Source: Apibacter raozihei (lineage in GTDB: Bacteria > Bacteroidota > Bacteroidia > Flavobacteriales > Weeksellaceae). From it: a DNA stretch of 64,000 nucleotides. Made by a program: the position numbers and the translations under genes. Position 1 is the first letter of the stretch; each line of letters opens with the position of its first letter. The notes beneath the pieces are model-generated. The model was given only the letters and a program-made list of their open reading frames with translations. It had not been told where the DNA came from and made no database searches. The stretch is taken from contig NZ_CP034930.1 of the NCBI RefSeq assembly GCF_004014855.1, positions 434,001 through 498,000 on the forward strand, given 5' to 3'. Shown here piece after piece: positions 47,291 through 57,800 of the stretch.

Positions 47291-49459
47291 TTATTTAACT
47301 TTATTTTCTAATAATAAATAAAAAGCATATTCCAAAGCTACTTCTTTGAGCGATTCAAATCTTCCGCTGGCTCCTCCATGTCCAGCATCCATATTGGTTT
47401 CCAAAAGTAAAAGATTGGAATCAGTTTTAAGTTCTCTTAATTTGGCAACCCACTTAACCGGTTCCCAATATTGCACCTGAGAATCATGTAGCCCTGTAGT
47501 GACCAGCATGTTAGGGTATTCTTTAGCTTCTACATTATCATAGGGGGAATAGGATTTCATGTACTCATAATATTCTTTATCGTTAGGATTTCCCCATTCA
47601 TCGTATTCTCCTGTAGTCAGAGGAATGCTATCATCTAACATGGTAGTTACCACATCTACAAAGGGTACATCTGCCACTACCCCGTTAAACAACTCAGGAG
47701 CATAATTTACAACAGCCCCCATCAATAATCCGCCGGCACTTCCTCCATTAGCATATAAATGCTGGGCTGAGGTGTAACCTTCATCAATTAAATACGAAGC
47801 ACAATCTATAAAATCAAAAAAAGTATTTTTCTTTTTTAACATCTTCCCATTTTCATACCAGGGTCTTCCTAAATCCTCTCCTCCCCTCACATGAGCAATA
47901 GCATAGATAAACCCTCTATCCAGCAAAGACAAACGAAGAGAACTAAATGTAGGATCCATAGAATATCCATACGAACCGTAAGCGTATAAAAGCAATGGAG
48001 TTTCTTTGGATAGCGGTGTATTTTTATTTTTAACCAGAGATACAGGTATCTTTACTCCGTCTCTTGAAGTAGCCCAAAGTCTGTGAGTTTCGTAATTGTT
48101 TTTATCGAATCCTCCTAAAACCTCCTGCTCTTTTAAAATGGTTTTTTCCCGGGTTTCCATATCAAAATCAATATCACTCCAGGGGGTTGTCAGGGAAGTA
48201 TATCTGTATCTAAGAATCTGGGTATCAAAATCTCTGTTTACCGATATTCCTGCTGTATAAACTTCTTCTCCGAAAGGAAGTAAATAATTTGAAGACTGAT
48301 CCCAACGGGTTACTTTTATCTGGGTAAGACCATTGCTTCTTTCCTCTACTACCAGATACTTTTTAAAGAGCTCAAACCCTTCTAGTAATACTTCTTTATT
48401 ATGTGGAATTACTTCTATCCAATTTTCTTTAGAAGTCTTATCTACCGGCGTTTTCATTAATTTGAAATTGAAAGCCTGATCTTTATTGGTGAGTATATAA
48501 AAATTATTTTCAAAATGATCGAAAGAATACTCCAAATTCCTTTGTCTTTTCTGAAAAATTTTCCATTCACCACCGGGATTTGAAGCGGAGATGAAACGAT
48601 ATTCATCGGATACCGTACTTCCGGACGATATCACCAGATACTCCATCGATTTGGTTTTACTAACATATACCGTAAAGGTTTCATCCGTTTCATGATAGAT
48701 CTCAACATCTTCATTCTGGGCAGTTCCTACAACGTGTTTATATACCTTGTCAGATCTTAAGGTTTCAGAATCCTGAACACTATAAAACAAAGTTTTATTA
48801 TCATTTGCCCAAACGACATTTCCGGTCGTATTTTCCAGTCGATCGGCCAGTATTTCTCCCGTTAACAGATTCTTTATCTGTATAGTATATATTCTTCTCC
48901 CTACAGTGTCTGTTGAAAAACATGCCCATTGATTATCCGGACTGATACTAATTCCTCCCAGCTGATAAAATTTATACCCGGAAGCCATCTGATTCACATC
49001 AAACATAAGTTGTTCCGGTGCATTTAAATTATCTTTTTTTCTTATATACAGAGGATATTCTCCTCCCTTCACAAACTGTGTAAGGTACCAATATCCGTTA
49101 AATTTGTAAGGCGCAGATTCGTCCTCTTCTTTTATTCTGCTTTTCATTTCTGCAAAGAGATCGTTCTGCAATTTTTGAGTGGATTGCATTTGCTCTTGGG
49201 TATAAGCATTCTCCTGTTCTAAATATTTTATTACTTCCGGATTTTCTCTATCGTTAAGCCAATAATAATTATCAATTCTCGTATCATTGTGAATGGATAA
49301 TGTTTTAGGGATCTTTTTTACTTTAGGTGCCTCCATCTTTTTTGTTTCTTGTTTATTCTGCGCTTCAAAATTAAGTGGAAATAAAAACAAAGACAACAAT
49401 ATCAGAGTTTTTATTTGAACTAAAAAGCATCTTTTAACCAGTAATAGTTTATATATCAT
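47291..49459 (-). CDS. ptrB: Oligopeptidase B-like S9A serine peptidase, exported
   Basis: A 722-residue prolyl-oligopeptidase-family enzyme with an N-terminal signal-like segment (about 12-33, ending FEAQ), then a seven-blade beta propeller and a C-terminal alpha/beta hydrolase domain. The nucleophile Ser is in NGGSAGGLLMG, the acid in the DSQVQYWEPVKWV region, and His in DAGHGGASGR. Oligopeptidase B cuts short peptides after Lys or Arg; the exported form common in Bacteroidota is probably periplasmic. Monocistronic, with AT-rich spacers on both sides. Confidence 0.9.
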   Translation of the reverse strand: MIYKLLLVKRCFLVQIKTLILLSLFLFPLNFEAQNKQETKKMEAPKVKKIPKTLSIHNDTRIDNYYWLNDRENPEVIKYLEQENAYTQEQMQSTQKLQNDLFAEMKSRIKEEDESAPYKFNGYWYLTQFVKGGEYPLYIRKKDNLNAPEQLMFDVNQMASGYKFYQLGGISISPDNQWACFSTDTVGRRIYTIQIKNLLTGEILADRLENTTGNVVWANDNKTLFYSVQDSETLRSDKVYKHVVGTAQNEDVEIYHETDETFTVYVSKTKSMEYLVISSGSTVSDEYRFISASNPGGEWKIFQKRQRNLEYSFDHFENNFYILTNKDQAFNFKLMKTPVDKTSKENWIEVIPHNKEVLLEGFELFKKYLVVEERSNGLTQIKVTRWDQSSNYLLPFGEEVYTAGISVNRDFDTQILRYRYTSLTTPWSDIDFDMETREKTILKEQEVLGGFDKNNYETHRLWATSRDGVKIPVSLVKNKNTPLSKETPLLLYAYGSYGYSMDPTFSSLRLSLLDRGFIYAIAHVRGGEDLGRPWYENGKMLKKKNTFFDFIDCASYLIDEGYTSAQHLYANGGSAGGLLMGAVVNYAPELFNGVVADVPFVDVVTTMLDDSIPLTTGEYDEWGNPNDKEYYEYMKSYSPYDNVEAKEYPNMLVTTGLHDSQVQYWEPVKWVAKLRELKTDSNLLLLETNMDAGHGGASGRFESLKEVALEYAFYLLLENKVK

Positions 49460-49549
49460 ACTAATTTGTATCTTATTTATACCAGCTAAATATAACTATT
49501 TTTTTGATCCTGAATTGATAATAAAAACAGATACGATATTACTTAAATA

Positions 49550-49576
49550 AAAAAACCGGCAAATTGCCGGTTTTTT
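49550..49576 (-). terminator. Terminator of giant surface-protein gene 1
   Basis: A CCGGCA/TGCCGG stem extended by A and T tracts, immediately after the stop codon region on the minus strand. The same element is found after the second giant gene (54781-54807). Confidence 0.85.
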
Positions 49577-49593
49577 AAACTATAAATGATTGG

Positions 49594-52500
49594 TTACTTT
49601 TTTATTACTTTTTTGTTCACTACCTGCCCTTGAGCTTGTACTTGTACCACGTACACCCCTGAAGGCTGATTTTGTATATTCACATCCACTTCGGTGCTAT
49701 TAGCAAACATTTGGCTATGAATTACTGTTCCGTTGATGTTCACAACATTAAGTTTTCCTTCCGTGACACCTGTAAGCAGTACTTTAAATAAGCCTGACGT
49801 TGGATTCGGGGTAATTTTTATTTGAGACTCGGTTAGTGTTGAAGTTTGAGCTTCTACTGACTGAGCTTCTACACAATTACGTCTTACGGAAGAATTTACC
49901 GGTGTGTTGGCTATGGATTCTTCTGTAAATCTCGGTTGGTCTTTTGCACATCGTACTGGCATGGCTGTTCTAGGTTGTTCATTCTCTCCTACATCAATTT
50001 TTTCTGAACTTCGTTTGTAGTGTAATGATAATGCGTAATTTCTTATACCATTTATCATACTAGCTGACCAAAGTCCTCCGACGTCCCCTGGTTCTAATAC
50101 TCCGGTACCTTCCTTTGAACCTCTATTAGGATAAGCCCTATACCCTGTAAAAGGTAATTGACCTAAACCTGGGACTGAGACTCCTCTATTCGCAATAATA
50201 ACGCCTTTATAACCTTTAGTAATAATACTTTTTATATCTACATTCTCTTTTTTCCATGGGGAATTTTCACTCATACTAAAACCATGATCAGGTACTCTCC
50301 ATCCTTCCGGACAAGGGTCAAAAGGAGATTTTTTAGTAGCATGCCCCCATAAAGTAGGATCTTTTTCAGGCAACCAGTTAGCTTGAATATTTTTATCCCC
50401 AATAACATAATATCCAGGGCCAAACATGACGGTTAAAGGATTTTCTACTGATCTTTTCATAACCGATCGGTTTGAATCTCCTTCCCTGAACATATCTCTA
50501 TAACTTACATCATATATTTCATATTCAGTTATACCTAATTCATGCCAGTAAGCATTATTACTATTTCCCTTGAATATAGAGTAATTACCAAGCCAAGGAC
50601 TATCTTCGTAGGTAAAAAAAGATGGTAAGGGATCTTTTCTCCCCCATTGATACAACATACCTCCAGTGTGTCTATATACGTTGGGATCTGAAGAAGCTAT
50701 ATCAAATTCCAGGGCTCCCAGATTTCTATCCATAAACTCCGTTGTTAACGGAGGATAAAAACTCTCCGTATTATACGCTAGTTGTTCGAAGTTAAGCTTG
50801 CCTGACCCAAATTTCTCCTCTGTAGTATAGGTAACCGAATTTTGAACCGGGCTATTATTAGGTACCCAGATATGCCAACTCCAAAGTATTTTGTCATTAG
50901 AGTTACCATTTACTCCGGAGTGAAGGGATACAACAGCATTACCCGATTTGTTTGGATTTACCGTTACTTTAATGGTCGCATTTTCATTCGTTCCTTCTAA
51001 CACAGGTTTTTTCAACAAATTGGTATCTGTGGTCCAATATATATTCACTGATAATTTTGCCTCTTTATCCGGCCATTCATAATCGGTCAGATATTGGTTA
51101 TACATAGCATATGCTTTGTTTACCGGTATATGAATGGTTTGGGCATTTTCTTCTTTCACAACCATATAACTGTTCGGATTATTAATTCCTTCGATATATT
51201 CAAGCAGATCGGGTGCTAAATATTGGGTTGGATAACTACCAATTTCGGATATACGGGTATCAATTACGCAACGAACCGCTTGTCCTGAATAAGTTGAATT
51301 TGCATTCGCAGTCTGAATTTGAAAGAAACCTTTATTTTCATTCTGACTTGCGTCTGATATTATTCGTAAACCAAGTCCTCTTCCATCAATTTCTCTTAGT
51401 TCGTTTTTGTACGCCTGAGTAGCTCCCCATAAATATGTTTCTGAAGCTTGATCTTCGTAAACAATAGCACCGTTTGCATATTTTCGATAATGCCCGGTAA
51501 GGGATAACTGACCTAATGGATAATTACCTTTTCCGGCTTTAAAATCCATCCCTAATCCCGGATATATTTTTACCGATGGATATCGCGCCCTTACGTATTC
51601 ACTGCTCAAGTCTTCTTCTTTCGCTCCCAATAGTTCAGTAATTCCCAGCTTATATCCGTTACCCCAAGGCAAGTAAGATGGAAGTTTTGGAACGTCTACA
51701 TTTACCGAATAGGCAAAGGATGGGACCCTCCAGCCTGACGGACACGGATCAAAAGAAGATTTAAGTGCTGGTTTATAAGTTACCAATCCTGTTTTCGCCT
51801 GATTGTTATCTCCCCACAAATCTGCTCGTACTCCTACTCCTGAAAACCAATTTAATAGGCTTTCATGACCATTTTCATTTGGATCGCTTTTAAATATTCT
51901 CAGTGGATTCTGAGTTGCATACTGGATATTTTTATTTATATCGGTACCTCCCGGTTTTATAACCGAAAAATTATGCAACTCATTTTGAATTTTACCAAAT
52001 GGGAATGTACTTATTATTGGAAAGGTGTTATCTATATATCTCATAACAGGAAGAGGATCTTTTCTTCCCCATTGGTACATCAATCCTCCGGAACGATTCC
52101 AATCATGCCCTAAAAACGAATTAGACAAGGCTCCCAGGTTACGATCCATAAAGGTATTTGTCATTTCTCCGTTTTGATTGTTTATATACGTCTTTCCCTG
52201 GGTAGGATTATCGGTTACCCATACATGCCAGCTCCAATAAACCGGATCTTTTAAAGGATCGCCTGTTGTTCCTACATGTAAGGCTACTACGGCATTCCCT
52301 TTTCCTTTTACTCGATTAATCATTACCTTTATTTTGGAATCCTTAGCATTCTGGTCTACAGATACCGAACGTATCAATCCCTCAATATCTTCCCAATATA
52401 CGGAAGCTGAAAGAGTTCCTTTCGGAATGCCTTTTCCTTCCAAATATTCATTGGTTTCCCACATGGCATAAGCTTTTGCCACGGGGATTTCCAATCCTCC

Positions 52501-54534
52501 ATAGTTATTCGCTTTCGCTGCATCCACATCATAGATGTAACTATTAGGTGCATTCACCTGAGGATCTTTTATAATTTCCGGCCCTGCTAAACAAAGATCC
52601 GTTTCAACCGATACTTTAAAATCCTTCCACTGGCTGGCCTGATTATACTTCTTAAGAGTATTTTTCGGTACGGATAATTCAACTTTTGAAAAGTTTATTC
52701 CTTTAAATACTTCCGTTCCTAATTGTGGAGGAGTTATAGCACAGATTGAAAGTTTCTCCAATTCACCGCACTCCATAAATGCCCCTGTTTCTATTATTTT
52801 TAATGATGACGGCAGATAAATTTCTTTAATTGAAGAATATTTAAATGCTTGGTTGCTTATTTTCTCCAGTCCATTTGGTAAAACTACTTCTCCTTTGAAT
52901 TGAATAAAGGCTACTGGAGATAAAACTTTTAAATTCAAGGGTAAGATAACTTTACTTGTGTTATTTGTAAAGGCTCCTCCATTCCACCCTCTTAAAAAGT
53001 TTTCCAACCGGGAATTTTTTGAAAAATCAAGTACGTTCTCTTCTAACTGAATGTTTGAAAACGCTAGATTATCTATGGTCTCTAAGGAACTGACCTTAGA
53101 AAAGTCTAATCGACGTGTCTTCATACTTTCAAAAGCAGAATAACCAATCTTTTTTACACTACTGGGGATGCGTAATTCTGTTGATGGTGCTGAAAGTTTA
53201 AATGATTCATTTCCTAATTCTTCTAATCCTTCTGGCAAAACTGCCTCTCCTTTGAATTGAATAAAGGTTGCTGGAGATAAAACTTTTAAATTCAAGGGTA
53301 AAATAACTTTACTTGTGTTATTTGTAAAGGCTCCTCCATTCCACCCTCTTAAAAAGTTTACCAACCGGGAATTTTCTGAAAAATCAAGTACGTTCTCTTC
53401 TAACTGAATGTTTGAAAACGCTAGATTATCTATGGTCTCTAAGGAACTGACCTTAGTAAAGTCTAATCGACGTGTCTTCATACTTTCAAAAGCAGAATAA
53501 CCAATCTTTTTTACACTACTGGGGATGCGTAATTCTGTTGATGGTGCTGAAAGTTTAAATGATTCATTTCCTAATTCTTCTAATCCTTCTGGTAAAACTG
53601 CCTCTCCTTTGAATTGAATAAAGGCTACTGGAGATAAAACTTTTAAATTCAAGGGTAAGATAACTTTACTTGTGTTATTTGTAAAGGCTCCTCCATTCCA
53701 CCCTCTTAAAAAGTTTATCAGCCGAGAATTTTCTGAAAAATCAAGTACGTTCTCTTCTAACTGAATGTTTGAAAACGCTAGATTATCTATGGTCTCTAAG
53801 GAACTGACCTTAGTAAAGTCTAATCGACGTGTCTTCATACTTTCAAAAGCAGAATAACCAATCTTTTTTACACTACTGGGGATGCGTAATTCTATTGATG
53901 GTGCTGAAAGTTTAAATGATTCATTTCCTAATTCTTCTAATCCTTCTGGTAAAACTGCCTCTCCTTTGAATTGAATAAAGGTTGCTGGAGATAAAACTTT
54001 TAAATTCAAGGGTAAAATAACTTTACTTGTGTTATTTGTAAAGGCTCCTCCATTCCACCCTCTTAAAAAGTTTACCAACCGGGAATTTTTTGAAAAATCA
54101 AGTACGTTCTCTTCTAACTGAATGTTTGAAAACGCTAGATTATCTATGGTCTCTAAATTTACTAAATGATTAAAATCCAATTTGAATACTTTGCTTGCGT
54201 AAAATGCATAAGATGAGATAATCTTTAAAGATTTTGGTAAAACAATTTCATTTAAAGTTATCCCACTAAATGCTTCACGAGGTAGAATATTATCTACTAA
54301 ATTAACGTGTAACAAATTTAAATTCTTTAGCGCATTCATTTGACGAATGGTCAAAAAATCTGCACTATTAAGGGTGCCTGTAAGGCTTAAATTGATTATC
54401 TTGGCCTTGTCTGTTCCTACCAGCTGGGATAGGGTTCCGGGTGTTGTCACTTCGTAGTTCTTACTGAGCTGCCCCCATGAAAGAGAAAAGCATAGAAAGA
54501 AACACAAAAGCGATAAATAATAGCTTTGTTTCAT
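49594..54534 (-). CDS. Giant type IX-secreted surface protein with leucine-rich repeats (paralogue 1)
   Basis: A 1646-residue exported protein. Order: signal peptide (1-21); BspA-type leucine-rich repeats (about 45-610) with four tandem units of 119 residues (129-247, 248-366, 367-485, 486 to about 557, the last partial); then two modules like the Fibrobacter succinogenes major paralogous domain, each with FMDRNLGA and YQWGRKDPLP and later FDPC.GWRVP (near 795-930 and 1266-1410); and a C-terminal sorting domain (about 1572-1646, ITPNPTSGLFKVLL...KKVIKK). The C-terminus marks it as type IX cargo delivered to the surface. BspA-like repeats often bind host or partner cells; the ligand here is unknown. 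Confidence 0.88.
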   Translation of the reverse strand: MKQSYYLSLLCFFLCFSLSWGQLSKNYEVTTPGTLSQLVGTDKAKIINLSLTGTLNSADFLTIRQMNALKNLNLLHVNLVDNILPREAFSGITLNEIVLPKSLKIISSYAFYASKVFKLDFNHLVNLETIDNLAFSNIQLEENVLDFSKNSRLVNFLRGWNGGAFTNNTSKVILPLNLKVLSPATFIQFKGEAVLPEGLEELGNESFKLSAPSIELRIPSSVKKIGYSAFESMKTRRLDFTKVSSLETIDNLAFSNIQLEENVLDFSENSRLINFLRGWNGGAFTNNTSKVILPLNLKVLSPVAFIQFKGEAVLPEGLEELGNESFKLSAPSTELRIPSSVKKIGYSAFESMKTRRLDFTKVSSLETIDNLAFSNIQLEENVLDFSENSRLVNFLRGWNGGAFTNNTSKVILPLNLKVLSPATFIQFKGEAVLPEGLEELGNESFKLSAPSTELRIPSSVKKIGYSAFESMKTRRLDFSKVSSLETIDNLAFSNIQLEENVLDFSKNSRLENFLRGWNGGAFTNNTSKVILPLNLKVLSPVAFIQFKGEVVLPNGLEKISNQAFKYSSIKEIYLPSSLKIIETGAFMECGELEKLSICAITPPQLGTEVFKGINFSKVELSVPKNTLKKYNQASQWKDFKVSVETDLCLAGPEIIKDPQVNAPNSYIYDVDAAKANNYGGLEIPVAKAYAMWETNEYLEGKGIPKGTLSASVYWEDIEGLIRSVSVDQNAKDSKIKVMINRVKGKGNAVVALHVGTTGDPLKDPVYWSWHVWVTDNPTQGKTYINNQNGEMTNTFMDRNLGALSNSFLGHDWNRSGGLMYQWGRKDPLPVMRYIDNTFPIISTFPFGKIQNELHNFSVIKPGGTDINKNIQYATQNPLRIFKSDPNENGHESLLNWFSGVGVRADLWGDNNQAKTGLVTYKPALKSSFDPCPSGWRVPSFAYSVNVDVPKLPSYLPWGNGYKLGITELLGAKEEDLSSEYVRARYPSVKIYPGLGMDFKAGKGNYPLGQLSLTGHYRKYANGAIVYEDQASETYLWGATQAYKNELREIDGRGLGLRIISDASQNENKGFFQIQTANANSTYSGQAVRCVIDTRISEIGSYPTQYLAPDLLEYIEGINNPNSYMVVKEENAQTIHIPVNKAYAMYNQYLTDYEWPDKEAKLSVNIYWTTDTNLLKKPVLEGTNENATIKVTVNPNKSGNAVVSLHSGVNGNSNDKILWSWHIWVPNNSPVQNSVTYTTEEKFGSGKLNFEQLAYNTESFYPPLTTEFMDRNLGALEFDIASSDPNVYRHTGGMLYQWGRKDPLPSFFTYEDSPWLGNYSIFKGNSNNAYWHELGITEYEIYDVSYRDMFREGDSNRSVMKRSVENPLTVMFGPGYYVIGDKNIQANWLPEKDPTLWGHATKKSPFDPCPEGWRVPDHGFSMSENSPWKKENVDIKSIITKGYKGVIIANRGVSVPGLGQLPFTGYRAYPNRGSKEGTGVLEPGDVGGLWSASMINGIRNYALSLHYKRSSEKIDVGENEQPRTAMPVRCAKDQPRFTEESIANTPVNSSVRRNCVEAQSVEAQTSTLTESQIKITPNPTSGLFKVLLTGVTEGKLNVVNINGTVIHSQMFANSTEVDVNIQNQPSGVYVVQVQAQGQVVNKKVIKK
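52863..54150 (-). repeat. Near-identical 357-bp tandem repeats in giant gene 1
   Basis: The marker ATCTATGGTCTCTAA recurs at 53071, 53428, 53785 and 54142, each exactly 357 bp apart (119 codons). The copies differ only at scattered bases. The fourth unit runs into unique sequence near 52863. Such similarity at DNA level points to recent expansion or ongoing homogenisation. Confidence 0.92.
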
Positions 54535-54559
54535 ATAATATAACTTAATGTGATTTCTT

Positions 54560-54586
54560 ACTTTTGATTAAAACCGACTTTTGATT
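54560..54586 (-). promoter_or_regulatory. Paired direct repeat upstream of giant gene 1
   Basis: ACTTTTGATT occurs at 54560-54569 and 54577-54586 (17-bp period), 26-52 bp above the ATG. The same pair lies above paralogue 2. No TAnnTTTG box is seen there, so this may be an activator site or part of an unusual promoter. Confidence 0.4.
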
Positions 54587-54780
54587 TTTTTACTATTCTA
54601 ATGTGTTTTTTTAAGAATAAAAAAGGTAAGAGCAAAATATAACAGACAGTATAAATTCATATATTTATAGTTATTTTTTATACAATATTAATAAATATTC
54701 ATTATTAATTCAAACATAAATGAGACAATAATCAGTATTTGATTATATACAAAACAGGTTTTCAATGAACTAACCCTAAA

Positions 54781-54807
54781 AAAAAACCGGCAAATTGCCG
54801 GTTTTTT
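54781..54807 (-). terminator. Terminator of giant surface-protein gene 2
   Basis: Same CCGGCA/TGCCGG stem with A and T tracts as at 49550-49576, followed by an almost identical 3' coding end. Confidence 0.85.
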
Positions 54808-54824
54808 AAACTATAAATGATTGG

Positions 54825-57800
54825 TTACTTTTTTATTACTTTTTTGTTCACTACCTGCCCTTGAGCTTGTACTTGTACCATGTACACTCCCGAAGGCTGA
54901 TTTTGTATATTCACATCCACTTCGGTGCTATTAGCAAACATTTTGCTATGAATTACTGTTCCGTTGATGTTCACCACACTAAGTTTTCCTTCCGTTACAC
55001 CTGTAAGCAGTACTTTAAATAAGCCTGAAGTAGGATTCGGGGTAATTTTTATTTGAGACTCGGTTAGCGTTGTAGTTTGAGCTTCTACTGACTGAACTTC
55101 TACATAATTACGGCTTGATAATCGATTAATTGGTGATTTTTTTATTAACTCTTTATTAAATCTTATTTCGTCTTTAGCACATCTTATTGGTAGGCCCGTT
55201 CTTGGTCTGACTAAATTTGAAGGGTCTACCCCATCATTTCCAGTACCAAAAGCCATTGCTAAAGGTTCTAGAGATCGTTGGCTACTTCCATACATAGATG
55301 CAGACCAATTTTGACCATAAATTAGTAGTCCATCCAAAAATATAGGTCTATCTTTCTCTATTCCTCTACCTCCGTCTGAAGGAAAATGTCCTAAATTATA
55401 CTCTTCAGATGTAAGTACTACACCTACTGTTCCTGCACGATTAGATATTAATCTTCCGGATAAAGCTTCCAAAGACTTGTTTTGTGGAATAATGTCAAAA
55501 TCCCATAAATTGTCTTTATTCTTTTTCCATAATCCCATTCCTTCTTTATACCAAGGAGAACCATAAACTCCGGCACTTGAAAAATCCGGCACCCTCCATC
55601 CTTCAGGACAGGGATCAAATGGAGACTTAGAATCGGCATGTCCCCATAAATTTGGAACTATTTCTGGTAACCAACTATACGTATTTCCTCTGGATATATG
55701 TAAAAATGGATTTCTTACTGATTTGAGTAATACATCTTGAACTTTTGTATCTGCAGAAAATAAGGCATAATTATCATATTCAAGTGATGAGCTTACTACA
55801 GAATTATATTGTTGCTTTTTTAAATTCGTAGTTCCTAAATAAATTCTATCATGCTCCCCCCAAAAACCACCACTTAATGGTATAAATAAAGGCGTAGGAT
55901 CTTTTCTTCCCCATTGATAAAGCAAACCTCTTGTATTATCTATAACTTGAGAATTTTTAGACGAAACATCAAACTCTATGGCACCTAAATTTCTATCCAT
56001 AAATGTTGTTGTTAATGGCACATTTCCTCCATAAGTGTTAAATGCTAAATATTCTTCATAATTTTTTGAAAATTTACTTTCTGTAGTATAGGTTATAGTT
56101 TGTATCTCATTATTCGATACCCAAATATGCCAACTCCATAATACAGGATCTTCAGAGGTTTCTTTATCTCCAGAATGTAGAGAAATAACTGCATTTCCCG
56201 ATTTATTTGCATTTATTTTTACAGAAATAACTGCATTTTCATCAACGCCATTTACTTTTACCTCTTTAATTAACTGAGTATCTGTAGTCCAATTTACATT
56301 AGTAGATAATTTTCCAGATGGCCATTGATGGTCGGTCAAAAGTTGGTTATATACAGCAAAGGCTTTATTAACAGGTATGGATATCTCTTGCTCTGATACA
56401 TTTTTCACCAACATATAACTGTTAGGATTTTTTAATCCCTCAGTGTACTCTTCAACATCATTTGAAATATAAGTTGTAGTAACTTCCATTGTAGGAAAAT
56501 CTTCTTTCACACAACGAATAGCAGCAAGTCCTCCACTGTGTCCTTCAATATCTATGGTTCGTATTTGATATAGACCCTTTGAATTATTTTGAAGAAAATC
56601 TGCTATTATGGCAAGACCCGTAATACCTCCCCACATATTCATTGTTGAACTTGAAAGTGCAATTTCAGCACCTTGATCCTGATAAACCAATTTATTACCA
56701 TAAAAGACATAATGTCCAGTAAGTGGCATAAGACCTAAATTATAATTTGGTATTCCACTAAAATCTATACCTAAACCAGGATAAATTTGTATTCCTTTAT
56801 AATGTTCTTTGTATTTGGTTTCATAATCTTCATTTTGAAAATCTAGAATTGTCGGCATATTTTGCCCGCCCCAAGGAGAATTAGATGGAGTATTAATAAA
56901 CATATGCGCATAAGCAGGAACTCTCCATCCAGCTGGACAAGGATCAAAAGAAGATTTAGTCTGCTGTTCAAATTTCAATCCCGGCATACGTTTTCCTCCC
57001 GTATTATCTGACCATAAATTAGGAGTTCTTTCATTTTTTGAGTAGAATTCCTCTAAGTTATTATGAAACCAGGTGGATCTTGCAGGCACAGTTTTTTTAC
57101 CTCCCGAATTTACTACAATCTCAGACTCTAAAGGTGTATATATTGTAAAAGGGTTATTAATACTTTCCCGTATATTTTCAGATATAATATTCGAAGCCCT
57201 TTCTTTCTGGAAACCATCTATAGCTAGATAGTTCGCATTAGTTACTTCCCCAAAACGTAAAGAGTTTATTCTGACTGAGATTCCATCTTTATAAACCATA
57301 GCAGGAAAAGGATCTTTTCTTCCCCATTGGTACATTAATCCTGCTGAACGAGTCCAATCATTTCCTAAAAATGAATTGGATAACGCTCCTAGATTACGAT
57401 CCATAAAGGTATTAACTAAATGCTCGTTGCTCCCTGGATTATTATCATAGGTTATTCCATTAGTAGGGTCATCGGTCACCCACACATGCCAGCTCCAGTA
57501 TACCGGATCTTTTAAAGGATCTCCAGTTGCTCCTACATGTAAGGCTACTACGGCATTCCCTTTTCCTTTTGCCTGGTTAATCATTACCTTTATTTTGGAA
57601 TCCTTAGCATTCTGGTCAACAGATACCGAACGTACCAGACCTTTAACATCCTCCCAATATATGGAAGCAGAAAGAGTTCCTTCAGGAATTCCTTTTCCTT
57701 CCAAATATTCATTAGTTTCCCACATGGCGTAGGCTTTTGCTACCGGTATTTCTAATCCTCCATAGTTATTTGCTTTCGCAGCATCCACATCATAGATGTA

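Noticed and set aside
52863-54150. Regular repeats as a possible CRISPR array
   Set aside because: Units are 357 bp, in frame, and code for leucine-rich repeats; there are no short repeats with unique spacers and no cas genes.
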